From Phycicoccus elongatus Lp2 (GTDB lineage: Bacteria > Actinomycetota > Actinomycetes > Actinomycetales > Dermatophilaceae), in assembly GCF_000367525.1 (NCBI RefSeq), contig NZ_HF570956.1, positions 1,959,660 to 2,001,352 of the forward strand: a stretch of DNA of 41,693 nucleotides, given 5' to 3'. The position numbers and the translations under genes are program-made. Of this stretch, positions 27,569 through 35,512 are shown piece after piece. Position 1 is the stretch's first letter. Each line of letters opens with the position of its first letter. The notes under the pieces were generated by a model. The model was not told the DNA's origin. It ran no database searches and worked only from the letters and a program-made list of their open reading frames with translations.

Positions 27569-27880
27569 TCAGAAGCTGTAGAGGGAAGCGAAGAGCCCTG
27601 CCACCATCAGCACCGCAGGCACGATGAGGGGGACCGTCGGCGTCAGGTCCACGACCGTGCCGGGCGTCGAGCGAAAGTGGCGCGTCAGCATGACCGCCCA
27701 CGCCAAGACACAGCCGAGCTCGGCCACGGCAGCCCACCAGGCGATCGCCGGCTTACGGCTCATCACGCCAATGGCGATGAGGAGGAGCGGAAAGACCCAG
27801 AACAGGCACATCCCCATGATGAAACGCGCACCGTAGATGTTGTCCGCCATCGCGCTCCGCCAGAAGTCACCGAACCGCAC
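27569..27880 (-). CDS. Small three-helix membrane protein, third gene of the ESX-like operon
   Basis: 103 residues from a GTG preceded by GAGGAGCGG. Three hydrophobic stretches are visible: MGMCLFWVFPLLLIAIGVM, IAWWAAVAELGCVLAWAVM and VPLIVPAVLMVAGLFASL. The family is not recognised. It starts 9 nt after the stop of the coiled-coil gene, so it is co-transcribed with it and with the ESX-like protein. It may be the membrane component of this small cassette. Confidence 0.65.
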   Translation of the reverse strand: MRFGDFWRSAMADNIYGARFIMGMCLFWVFPLLLIAIGVMSRKPAIAWWAAVAELGCVLAWAVMLTRHFRSTPGTVVDLTPTVPLIVPAVLMVAGLFASLYSF

Positions 27881-27889
27881 GCCCGCTCC

Positions 27890-28378
27890 TCACCAGGTCC
27901 CGTAGTCGTCCGGCCGCGGACCGGACGAGGGAGGCGGATCCGGTCGCCGCCACGGCTCGGGCCGCGGAGGCTCAGGTAGGTGGTCCTGGTCGGGGTCGGG
28001 GAAGGTTTCGCCCCGCTCCTCAGCGGCCGCCTGTTCGATGGTCGGGCCGAAAAGTTCACGCAGGGCGTCGGCCGACGGGTCCCTGTCCCGGCCGGAAAGG
28101 ATGTCGGCCATCGTCGTCTGCTGAAGGTCCATCCGCTCCTGGAGCCGCTTGATCCCCGCGCCGAACCTGCCCTCGCGAATCTCTCGCTCGATGCGCTTCT
28201 CCTCCGCCTTGCCCTGCTCGTCCTCGCGCTCCTCCTCGATCTCGACCCGGTACTTCTCCACGTCACTGCGCAGCTCGGCCAGGTCAGAGAGGTAGGAACG
28301 CATCGCGTCGTCCATCTGGCGAGCCGCCGAGCGCATCTCGCCGCCCGCGATCTCCATCTCCTGCTCGGCGGACGACAT
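27890..28378 (-). CDS. Coiled-coil protein with acidic, proline-rich tail, second gene of the ESX-like operon
   Basis: 162 residues from an ATG overlapping the upstream stop (ATGA). Residues 1-75 are strongly heptad-like and charged (EQEMEIAGGEMRSAARQMDDAM, then ELRSDVEKYRVEIEEEREDEQGKAEEKRIEREI). That size and helical character match ESX-type helical-hairpin partners. Residues ~120-162 are rich in Pro, Asp and Arg and probably disordered. It has no WXG and no recognised domain. It could be a chaperone or co-substrate of the larger upstream protein. Confidence 0.65.
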   Translation of the reverse strand: MSSAEQEMEIAGGEMRSAARQMDDAMRSYLSDLAELRSDVEKYRVEIEEEREDEQGKAEEKRIEREIREGRFGAGIKRLQERMDLQQTTMADILSGRDRDPSADALRELFGPTIEQAAAEERGETFPDPDQDHLPEPPRPEPWRRPDPPPSSGPRPDDYGTW

Positions 28379-29745
28379 CAGTAGACCGCGTCCGCCGTGT
28401 TGTCGACGTTGCTGCCGGCGTTGACGTGGGCCCCGATGTTGAGGGTCCGCATGAGCAGCTTGAAGGCAATCGCCATGCGCGAGAAGCCGCGGGCTGCCAC
28501 GAGCAACGGCGGGATGATGTCCTTGAGCTTGTCGATCAGCTCGATGGCGCGGCGGAGCAGGCTGATCCACCTCTTGACCTTGGCGGCTCCGGTGAGGATC
28601 CAGCCGAGGACCTTGGCGATGGGGACACTGAGCAGCTCGTCGATGACCATCCCGACGATGCCCACCGCCAGCTTGACGCCTTCGAAGGTGGCCGTCATGA
28701 AGTGACCGACCTGTTGGGCCATGAGGGTCAGGCCGTCGCCCTGGCGCTCACAGGCGGTGGCCGTCTTCTGGAAGGCCGACGTCGCCTTCGTCGCCGAGGG
28801 CGCGCGCCACGAGGAGTCCACGGCGCCGGCGATCTCCCCGAAGTTGACGCCGAGGGCGCGCGAGCAGGAACCCATCCGATCGAGGTTGCCCCGGACCGCA
28901 TCTGCGTCGCTGAACGAGCCGGCGATGGGGCCCAGGATGGCGTCGAGGAGGTGGATGCCCATCTTCTCGAGCACCCAGTTGATGCCTCCGACGATGCCAC
29001 CGAGCTCACCCTTGAGCTCCTCGATGAGCGGGCCGGTGTTCATGCCTGAGACCGGGGTCAGGGCGGAGCTGACATCGAAGAGGTTGATGGCGCCGGACTG
29101 GCGGTTCTTCAGCACAGGGGTGTTGCCGTCGATGCCGGAGCCGCCGCTCTCGAAGTCCTCGTACGACCGGTTGTCCTTGAGGGCGTTGCCCATGGAGTCG
29201 GCGGCATTGATGGCGTCCTTGCCGTCGTAGTAGGTGCCGACCAGGTCACCGAATCCGCCGCGTCCACCGATGAACTTGGGACCGGGCAGATGGGTGTCCA
29301 GTGGGTTTCCTCGCCAGTTCCTCTCCATCGCCCCGTCGAAGGGGTAGCTCCCCCATTGCGCACCGCTGCGCACGTTCGCGTTGTACGGCAGCACCGCGCC
29401 TGGCCCCTCGGCCATCGGGGGCGGCGTGTAGTCGTTGTCGACCTTCCACGTGCCCTTGAGGGTCGACGAGGAGTCGACGTCGTCCTGACGGTACTGCTTG
29501 ACGTTGCTGGCGATGGTTTCCCCGAACCCACCGGCGGTCGCCGTCGCCTTGCTCAGGCCATCCGTCACGTCCCTGGCGGCATCGGAGTAGATGGGGCTGA
29601 AGAGGGTGAGGACCGGGATGCTCGAGAACTTGTCGGATCCGCAGTTGGCCGTGAAGAAGGTGCCCATCGTGGCGAACGCGGCCTTCTGGTCCTCGCAGGC
29701 TCCCTTGAGCGCAGCCATCCCCTGGTAGTTCACCTCGACGGTCAT
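28378..29745 (-). CDS. ESX/WXG100-like two-module protein, candidate type VII secretion substrate
   Basis: 455 residues, not matched to a named family. Residues 1-90 look like an ESX helical hairpin ending in Y85-R-Q-D-D89, which fits the YxxxD/E export motif in position and form. Residues ~280-350 form a second hairpin-like segment with SSWRAPSA (W313) at the turn where WXG proteins carry W-x-G. A Gly/Asn-rich linker (100-225) joins them. The end has hydrophobic segments (VGIVGMVIDELLSVPI; IIPPLLVAARGFSRMAIAFKLLM). GGGAGG lies 6-7 nt before the ATG. First gene of a three-gene operon. No EccC or other secretion component is in the window. Confidence 0.6.
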   Translation of the reverse strand: MTVEVNYQGMAALKGACEDQKAAFATMGTFFTANCGSDKFSSIPVLTLFSPIYSDAARDVTDGLSKATATAGGFGETIASNVKQYRQDDVDSSSTLKGTWKVDNDYTPPPMAEGPGAVLPYNANVRSGAQWGSYPFDGAMERNWRGNPLDTHLPGPKFIGGRGGFGDLVGTYYDGKDAINAADSMGNALKDNRSYEDFESGGSGIDGNTPVLKNRQSGAINLFDVSSALTPVSGMNTGPLIEELKGELGGIVGGINWVLEKMGIHLLDAILGPIAGSFSDADAVRGNLDRMGSCSRALGVNFGEIAGAVDSSWRAPSATKATSAFQKTATACERQGDGLTLMAQQVGHFMTATFEGVKLAVGIVGMVIDELLSVPIAKVLGWILTGAAKVKRWISLLRRAIELIDKLKDIIPPLLVAARGFSRMAIAFKLLMRTLNIGAHVNAGSNVDNTADAVY

Positions 29746-29761
29746 GCCGTTCCTCCCCTAC

Positions 29762-29776
29762 GTTGCAACACGTTGC
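29762..29776. promoter_or_regulatory. Palindromic site upstream of the ESX-like operon
   Basis: GTTGCAAC, a perfect 8-bp palindrome, overlaps a second dyad GCAAC-AC-GTTGC. Both lie between a TAGACT -10-like box and the Shine-Dalgarno of the operon's first gene. It could be an operator; no adjacent regulator is present. Confidence 0.3.
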
Positions 29777-29833
29777 TCCGGCTTCGGCGAGTCTAGGCCG
29801 CCTCAACGGTTCGGACGATGGGGAGCAATCCCC

Positions 29834-31603
29834 TCAGCGTCGCCCGACGAACCACCGGCGGATGCGTTCGATCCGCTCGGCGACCTGCTCGCTGCTTGCC
29901 TGGGCCAGCTCCGGGCCCCCGCAGGCGCGCCGCAGCTCGAGGTGGACATTGGCGTGCGGGGCGCCGGTCTTCTTCGCCCAGGCCGCGACGAGGGAGTTCA
30001 GCTCCTTGCGTTGGGCGGCGAGCGCCCGGTGGGCGGAGATGGGCGCCGCGGTATGCCGCGCGCTCCCCCGCGTCTGTCGGCTCTGCTTGGCCTGTCGCTC
30101 GTTGAGCAGGGTTGCCACCTGGTCCGGTTCGAGCAGGCCTGGGAGGCCGAGGTAGTCCTGTTCCTCCTCGGACCCGACAGCGGCATGCAGGCCGAACTGC
30201 TGCCTGTCGAAGAGGACGTGGTCGAAGTGCGCATCGGACTCGAGCGCCTCGAAGGTGGGCTCGTCGAGGCCCAGTGTGCGCTCGGTGCGGTTGGCGGCGG
30301 CGAGCAGCCCCTCCTCCTCGGCCCACAGCGAGGCCTCCCCGTCGTCGGTGGAGGGCCGGTCGAGGGCGTGGTCGCGCTGGGCCTCCATCGTGGCCGCGAG
30401 CTCGAGCACGACGGGCACGCTGGGGAGGAAGACCGAGGCGGTCTCACCGCGGCGCCGGGCCCGCACGAACCGGCCGACCGCCTGCGCGAAGAAGAGCGGG
30501 GTGGAGGTTGAAGTGGCATACACGCCCACGCACAGGCGCGGCACGTCGACACCCTCGGACACCATGCGCACCGCCACCAGCCAGCGGCTGGTGGCTGCGG
30601 CATACTCCTCGATCCGGGCTGATGCGCCGGAGTCGTCGGAGAGCACGACCGTCGGCTTCTCGCCGGTGATCGCCTCGAGGTGCCGCGCGTAGGCGCGGGC
30701 CGCGGTCTGGTTGGACGCGATGACCATCGCGCCTGCATCGGGCACGTGACGACGCACCTCGGTGAGGCGCTTGTCGGCCGCCCGAAGGACCGAGGGGATC
30801 CACTCCCCCTTCGGGTCCAGCGCGGTGCGCCAGGCCTGCGCGGCGGCGTCCTTGGTCATCGGCTCACCGAGGCGGGCGGCGACCTCGTCGCCGGCCTTGG
30901 TCCGCCACCGCATCGCGCCGCCGTAGGCGAGGAAGAGGACCGGCCGGACGACCCCGTCCCGCAAGGCCTCGGCATACCCATACGAGTGGTCGGCTGCCGA
31001 GCGCAGGATGCCCTGCTCGTCCATTTCGTAGCGCACGAACGGGATCGGGCTGGTGTCGGAACGGAAGGGTGTGCCGGTCAGGCTCAGGCGCCGGGTCGCG
31101 GGCTCGAAGGCCTCGCGGATGGCGTCACCCCAGCTCTTGGCATCGCCGCCGTGATGGATCTCGTCGAGGATCACCAACGTCGGTCGGGCCAGCGTGCGCT
31201 GCCGGTGCAGGTCGGGACGGCTGGCGACCTGGGCATAGGTGAGGGCCACGCCGCCGTACTCATGGCTCTGCACCGCAACGGAATTCGCGAAGGCCGGGTT
31301 GAGGTGGATCCCGACGCGGGCGGCGGCGTCGGCCCACTGGTGCTTGAGGTGCTCGGTCGGCGCGACCACGGTGACCTCACGGATGAGGCCGCGGTCGAGG
31401 AGTTCGGTGGCCACCTGCAGGGCGTAGGTCGTCTTGCCGGCGCCGGGCGTGGCCACCGTGAGGAAGTCCTTCTCACCGGCCGCGCTGCGCTCCAGGTATG
31501 CCGCGAGCGCGCCCTCCTGCCAGGCGCGCAGCTTGGGAGCGGTACCCCAGGCTGCCCGCTCCGGGAAGGCGGGTGAGAGGTGATGGGCGGCGGAGGTACT
31601 CAT
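29834..31603 (-). CDS. DEAD/DEAH-box superfamily 2 helicase (type III restriction-like)
   Basis: 589 residues from the ATG at 31603; the frame continues upstream through the inverted repeat, so that extension is rejected. RecA domain 1 has TPGAGKTTYAL (Walker A), VVAPTEHLKHQW, and ILDEIHHGG (motif II, DEIH), then LTGTPFRSD (motif III). RecA domain 2 has VSEGVDVPRLCVGVYAT and QAVGRFVRARRRGE (motif VI). The C-terminal 150 residues are helical with no recognised nuclease motif. It resembles the ResIII-type helicases common next to DUF3039 genes in actinobacteria. Substrate is unknown. Confidence 0.9.
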   Translation of the reverse strand: MSTSAAHHLSPAFPERAAWGTAPKLRAWQEGALAAYLERSAAGEKDFLTVATPGAGKTTYALQVATELLDRGLIREVTVVAPTEHLKHQWADAAARVGIHLNPAFANSVAVQSHEYGGVALTYAQVASRPDLHRQRTLARPTLVILDEIHHGGDAKSWGDAIREAFEPATRRLSLTGTPFRSDTSPIPFVRYEMDEQGILRSAADHSYGYAEALRDGVVRPVLFLAYGGAMRWRTKAGDEVAARLGEPMTKDAAAQAWRTALDPKGEWIPSVLRAADKRLTEVRRHVPDAGAMVIASNQTAARAYARHLEAITGEKPTVVLSDDSGASARIEEYAAATSRWLVAVRMVSEGVDVPRLCVGVYATSTSTPLFFAQAVGRFVRARRRGETASVFLPSVPVVLELAATMEAQRDHALDRPSTDDGEASLWAEEEGLLAAANRTERTLGLDEPTFEALESDAHFDHVLFDRQQFGLHAAVGSEEEQDYLGLPGLLEPDQVATLLNERQAKQSRQTRGSARHTAAPISAHRALAAQRKELNSLVAAWAKKTGAPHANVHLELRRACGGPELAQASSEQVAERIERIRRWFVGRR

Positions 31604-31671
31604 GAGCCCCGCCACCCTAGCCCGATCGCGGGCCTTTGCTGACCCGGCGCCCGGCGTGCCGCCCGACCACG

Positions 31672-31738
31672 CCAGTCGAGAGGGACCAACACGCGGGAGA
31701 TCAGGTCCTGCGCCCGCGTGTCGGTCCCTCTCGACTGG
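31672..31738. repeat. Long near-perfect inverted repeat between DUF3039 and the helicase
   Basis: 26-nt arms (31672-31697 and 31713-31738) match at 25 of 26 positions around a 15-nt loop that itself contains CAGGTCCTG. The core is GTCGAGAGGGACC. On the minus strand it would form a very stable hairpin about 36 nt after the DUF3039 stop, so it may terminate that transcript. There is no U tract. Its length exceeds a normal terminator, and it could be an extragenic repeat family. Confidence 0.75.
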
Positions 31739-31774
31739 AGGGGGTGGCGGGGCCTGAGGCCCGCGCACCGCCGG

Positions 31775-32065
31775 TCAGTCGCCCTCGGCACCCCACACGG
31801 CGTCGGCGATCTCCTTGCACATCGGGCAGATCGGGAACTTCTCGGGATCGCGCCCAGGCACCCAGACCTTGCCGCACAGGGCGGTGACCGGCTCACCCGA
31901 GAGGGCGCTCTCGAGGATCTTCTCCTTGCGCACGTAGTGGCTGAACCGCTCGTGGTCCCCCGGCTCGACCGGCTGCGTGAGTGTCTCCTCACGCTCCAGC
32001 ACGGCGGTGGAGGTCTGGCGGGCGGGCTCGAAGGGGTCCTCCGGCATTCCCAATGGCTCACTCAT
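31775..32065 (-). CDS. DUF3039 zinc-ribbon-like protein
   Basis: 96 residues. HERFSHYVRKEKILESALSGEPVTALCGKVWVPGRDPEKFPICPMCKEIADA is the DUF3039 pattern, with Cys residues in CGK and CPMC able to bind zinc. The first 35 residues are acidic and likely disordered. The ATG at 32065 is chosen over the one at 32074 because GAGG is 9 nt from it. The function is unknown. It follows yqgE by 16 bp. Confidence 0.85.
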   Translation of the reverse strand: MSEPLGMPEDPFEPARQTSTAVLEREETLTQPVEPGDHERFSHYVRKEKILESALSGEPVTALCGKVWVPGRDPEKFPICPMCKEIADAVWGAEGD

Positions 32066-32081
32066 GGCGCCCATCCTCGCA

Positions 32082-32636
32082 TCAGTTGATCGACGGATCC
32101 TCGGGCAGCAGGGCCACCCACGACAGTTCACCCGGCTGGCGGCGCAGCACCTGGGCCCACAGGGCGTCGGGGTCGAGGGTGAAGGTGTCCTCACGGCGGG
32201 CGTCCACGGCATACCAGCTGCCGGTGCGAAGTTCGCCCTCCAACTGCCCCGGCGACCACCCGGCATACCCGACGAAGACACGGACGGCCTCGACCTGGGA
32301 GGCGACCAACGCGGGCACCGCGTCGAGGTCGACCAAACCCACCCCGGGCCACAGCTCCTGGACCGAGGACACGGCGGTGGCCGAGGTCGCGACCAGACCG
32401 AGAGCCGAGTCCAGTTGGACGGGACCGCCCTGGAAGAGGGTCGCGGGCTCGCTGACGTGATCGCCCCACCCGGGGAGGATCGCGTCGACCTCCGCAGTGA
32501 GGGGCTTGTTGAGGACGACTCCTTGCGCGCCGTCATCGCCGTGCTGGAGCACGAGGATGACGCTGCGGTGGAAGACCCCCTCGTCGATCAATGGCGTCGC
32601 GACGAGGAGGCGACCGGTCAGTCGCTCAGCGCTCAC
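32082..32636 (-). CDS. YqgE/AlgH family protein (DUF179)
   Basis: 184 residues from GTG at 32636. LTGRLLVATPLIDEGVFHRSVILVLQHGDDGAQGVVLNKPL and LFQGGPVQLDSALGL are the family signature, with VRVFVGYAGWSPGQLEGEL near the end. The function of YqgE in actinobacteria is not established. GGGAGG directly abuts the GTG, so either the start is slightly different or translation is coupled to the upstream helicase gene, which it overlaps by 11 nt. Confidence 0.9.
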   Translation of the reverse strand: MSAERLTGRLLVATPLIDEGVFHRSVILVLQHGDDGAQGVVLNKPLTAEVDAILPGWGDHVSEPATLFQGGPVQLDSALGLVATSATAVSSVQELWPGVGLVDLDAVPALVASQVEAVRVFVGYAGWSPGQLEGELRTGSWYAVDARREDTFTLDPDALWAQVLRRQPGELSWVALLPEDPSIN

Positions 32637-34902
32637 CCTCCCATTGTGCCCGTCGACCGCTCGGGCGACCGCCCGGACGCGGACCACGACGGTCGCCGCG
32701 GCGGTGGTGCTCGCCACGGGAGCCTCCCGGGGTGCGGCGCCCCTGACGACCACGCGGCGCGGCCTCGATCAGTGGCCGGAACTGCTCCTCGGGGATCGGC
32801 TGGCCCGACGGAGCCGAACCACCGGTCGCGAGCACGTGGGCGTCGCCCGGCTTGACCCGCACGGGGGCGGTGTCGACACCGGCCTGCTCGAGGAGACGCT
32901 CCATCATCCGCTTCTGGTGCGGCAGCGCGAGGGTGACGACGGCACCGGACTCCCCGGCGCGGGCCGTGCGACCCGAGCGGTGGAGATAGTCCTTGTGGTC
33001 GCGCGGCGGGTCGACCTGGAGGACGAGACCGACATCGTCGACGTGGATGCCGCGGGCGGCGACATCGGTGGCGACGAGCACCGGGATCCGACCCTCACGG
33101 AAGGCGCCGAGCACCCGGTTGCGGACAGCCTGCGACAGACCACCGTGGAGGGAGGCGGCGAGGACGCCACGCTCCCGCAGCTCACGGGCGATCCGGTCGG
33201 TGCCGAGCTGCGTGCGGGCGAAGACGATCGTCGGGCCCTGACGGTTGGCGACCTCGGAGGTGACGGCCTTCTTGTCCTGGGGATCGATCAGGAGCACGTG
33301 GTGACTCATCGTCGTCACGGCGGCCTGCGCGTCGTCGGTCGAGTGGGTGACCGGGTCGGTCATGTACTTCTCGACGAGGGTGTCGACGCCGCGGTCCAGG
33401 GTGGCGGAGAAGAGCAGTCGCTGACCACCCTCGGGGATGGCGTCGAGGATGCTCGTCATCTCCTCGACGAAGCCCATGTCGGCCATGTGGTCGGCCTCGT
33501 CGAGGATGGTGATCTCGACCTTGTCGAGGTGGACGGCACCGCGATCCATGAGGTCGACGAGTCGGCCCGGGGTGGCAACGAGCAGGTCGATGCCCTTGGC
33601 CAGCGCATCGATCTGCTTGTCGTAGGACAGGCCGCCGGCGACCAGCTTGTGCCGCAGGCCGCTGACATGGACCAGCGGCTCGAGGGCGTCGCTGACCTGC
33701 ATGGCGAGCTCACGGGTCGGGACGAGCACGAGGGCGCGGGGCCGCTTGGACTCCCGCTTGGTGCCGTCACCCAGACGGGTGATCGTGGGCAGGCCGAAGG
33801 CGAGGGTCTTGCCGGAGCCGGTGCGGCCACGGCCGAGGACGTCGCGCCCGGCGAGCGCATCGGGGATGGTCGCGGCCTGGATCGGGAAGGGCTCGGCGAT
33901 GCCGTCGCGGGCCAGTCGCTCGACGAGCAGCGTGGGCAGGCCGAGGGCGGCGAAGCCGTTGTCGGCCGTCACCTCCGCGGGACCTCCCTTGGCCTTCGAC
34001 GCGTATGCCGTCCAGCTGTCGGCCTCGGCGCGCTGCGCCTCGCGCTCCTCGAAGGTCACCTCGGGCTCAGGCGTGAGGTGGCGGCCCTCGTGGCGATCGC
34101 GACGGATCGGGTCGGCGACGCGCTGGTAGCGCGGGCGGTCACCACTGCGGTCGTCACGGTCGAAACGCCGCGGTCGATCGTCCCGGTCGAAGCGGCGGGG
34201 ACGGTCGTCACGCTGGAAACGCGGCCGGTCACTGCCCCGGTCGTCGCGGTCGAAGCGACGCGGGCGGTCACTGCCCCGGTCGTCGCGGTCGTGACGCGCC
34301 GGGCGCTCGTCGCGCTCGAACCGCGCAGGACGGTCGTCACGCTCGAAACGACGCGGCCGATCGTCACGGTCGGAGGCACGAGGACGATCGTCACGCTGGA
34401 AACGCGGCCGGTCACTGCCCCGGTCTTCACGGTCGTCGCGACGGGGACGGTCGTCATGCTCGAAGCGACGCGGGCGGTCGTCCCGCTGGAACCGGGTCGG
34501 ACGATCGTCGCGCTGGAACCGCGGCCGGTCACCGCTGCGGTCGTCCCGCTCGAATCGGCGGGGGCGCTCATCGCGGTCGTCGCGGCGCGGACGGTCGTCC
34601 CGCTCGACACGCGCCGGACGGTCGTCCCGGTCGAATCGACGGGGACGATCCGCGGACCGATCGTCGCGCGCCGGGCGGGAACGCCGTGGGTCCTGGGCAT
34701 CCCAGCGCGGCGAACGCTCGTCGCGGGGACGCTTCTGCTTCGGCTCGGTGCTCGACGCCCTGTCGTCCTTGCGACGGGGGCCATCGGGCTGGCCGCGGTG
34801 GTGGGCCTTCTTCGGGCCCTTGCCACCCTTGCGGGCCTCGGCCTTCTTGGCGGCTGACCAGCGGGCCTTGGGCGCGCCGGAGTTGCTGGATTTCGGGGAC
34901 AC
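32626..34902 (-). CDS. DEAD-box RNA helicase with long Arg/Asp repeat N-terminus
   Basis: 758 residues from GTG at 34902. The C-terminal two thirds are a DEAD-box core: Q-motif region (FAALGLPTLLVERLARDGIAEPFPIQAATIP), GRTGSGKT, PTRELA, ILDEADHMADMGF, LLFSATLD, VLVATDVAARGIHVDDV, and HRSGRTARAGESG. The tail is Arg/Gly-rich. The N-terminal ~260 residues are almost entirely RDDRPRRF-type repeats, probably disordered, RNA-binding and condensate-prone. The gene overlaps yqgE by 11 nt and has a ~190-bp non-coding region upstream. It resembles RhlE/CsdA-type helicases, but the exact subgroup cannot be fixed. Confidence 0.92.
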   Translation of the reverse strand: MSPKSSNSGAPKARWSAAKKAEARKGGKGPKKAHHRGQPDGPRRKDDRASSTEPKQKRPRDERSPRWDAQDPRRSRPARDDRSADRPRRFDRDDRPARVERDDRPRRDDRDERPRRFERDDRSGDRPRFQRDDRPTRFQRDDRPRRFEHDDRPRRDDREDRGSDRPRFQRDDRPRASDRDDRPRRFERDDRPARFERDERPARHDRDDRGSDRPRRFDRDDRGSDRPRFQRDDRPRRFDRDDRPRRFDRDDRSGDRPRYQRVADPIRRDRHEGRHLTPEPEVTFEEREAQRAEADSWTAYASKAKGGPAEVTADNGFAALGLPTLLVERLARDGIAEPFPIQAATIPDALAGRDVLGRGRTGSGKTLAFGLPTITRLGDGTKRESKRPRALVLVPTRELAMQVSDALEPLVHVSGLRHKLVAGGLSYDKQIDALAKGIDLLVATPGRLVDLMDRGAVHLDKVEITILDEADHMADMGFVEEMTSILDAIPEGGQRLLFSATLDRGVDTLVEKYMTDPVTHSTDDAQAAVTTMSHHVLLIDPQDKKAVTSEVANRQGPTIVFARTQLGTDRIARELRERGVLAASLHGGLSQAVRNRVLGAFREGRIPVLVATDVAARGIHVDDVGLVLQVDPPRDHKDYLHRSGRTARAGESGAVVTLALPHQKRMMERLLEQAGVDTAPVRVKPGDAHVLATGGSAPSGQPIPEEQFRPLIEAAPRGRQGRRTPGGSRGEHHRRGDRRGPRPGGRPSGRRAQWEGER
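34120..34686 (-). repeat. Coding repeat array in the DEAD-box helicase (RDDRPRRF units)
   Basis: About 190 codons consist of variants of D-R-D-D-R-P-R-R-F, with interspersed GSDRPRFQRDDRP and SGDRPR units. At DNA level this gives many near-identical stretches such as CGGTCGTCACGCTC on the plus strand, a likely source of slippage and length variation. Codon positions are preserved across units. Confidence 0.85.
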
Positions 34903-34931
34903 GCGAATCGACTTCTCTCGGTGGTGCTTGT

Positions 34932-34950
34932 CAGGACAAGACGCGTCCTG
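34932..34950 (-). promoter_or_regulatory. Hairpin in the DEAD-box helicase leader
   Basis: CAGGAC-AAGACGC-GTCCTG, 6-bp arms with a 7-nt loop, ends 29 nt upstream of the GTG start and would lie in the 5' untranslated region if transcription starts further upstream. Helicase leaders are often regulated by structure, but nothing more specific is visible. Confidence 0.25.
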
Positions 34951-35093
34951 AGCCACGGCAGCGTGACCGAATGAGACGTGTCTTCTTCAGGCCGTCGAGG
35001 TGACGGCGGGGGCGGCCAGGATCGGGTTGGATCACCTGATTGGGGCCGCGGGGACAACCAAGTCTAGCAGCGCAGCGAGGTCCCACTGGACGC

Positions 35094-35465
35094 TCAGCGG
35101 GTCCCACCCTCGCGCCGACGCCCCACCCGTCGCACGAGGAGCGCACCCAGAGCCACCCCGACCAGATCGGCCACGACGTCCCACGGGTCCCCGGTGCGAT
35201 GGGGAAGGAACCAGTGCTGGACCAGCTCACTGACCGGGGCGTGCAGCGCGAAGAGCAGCGGCACCACTCGCTGCGAGAAGCCCAACAGCAGGGCGATGGC
35301 GACCGGGGCCAAGAAGATCAGCGCGTGGATCACCTTGTCCGAGAACGGAAATGACGGACCCCCCGACGGAGCGGGGTCATAGAGCACAAAGAACTGCGCG
35401 GCGACCGTCATGCCCAGCCCCATCGTGCCCAGGCGACGGAGGAGCTCAGGGGTGACGGGCGGCAT
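35094..35465 (-). CDS. VanZ-like membrane protein
   Basis: 123 residues from ATG at 35465, which has GGAGG 9 nt upstream; the in-frame ATG at 35474 abuts the ribosome site. There are about four hydrophobic helices. FSDKVIHALIFLAPVAIALLLG, APVSELVQHWF and DVVADLVGVALGALL are the VanZ family pattern (D-K-x2-H, E-x-x-Q, D-x3-D-x5-G). A role in teicoplanin resistance is only known for one member. The start codon lies inside a GTATGCCG word. Confidence 0.78.
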   Translation of the reverse strand: MPPVTPELLRRLGTMGLGMTVAAQFFVLYDPAPSGGPSFPFSDKVIHALIFLAPVAIALLLGFSQRVVPLLFALHAPVSELVQHWFLPHRTGDPWDVVADLVGVALGALLVRRVGRRREGGTR

Positions 35466-35512
35466 ACCGGCCATCCTCCCCCGACGCTGACGATGTCAGG
35501 ACACCGCCCCCA

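Noticed and set aside
31604-31768. N-terminal extension of the helicase through the long inverted repeat
   Set aside because: Pro/Arg-rich translation of a palindrome; the ATG at 31603 gives the expected protein.
34120-34686. Regularly spaced similar units that could suggest a CRISPR array
   Set aside because: Units are contiguous, in frame and translate to a protein repeat. There are no unique spacers of constant length and no cas genes.
32497-34857. Plus-strand open frame of 786 codons with Val/Thr-rich repeats (VVALEATRAVVPLEPG type)
   Set aside because: It is the complement of the DEAD-box helicase and its RDDRPRRF repeats. The repetition is inherited from the coding repeats on the other strand.
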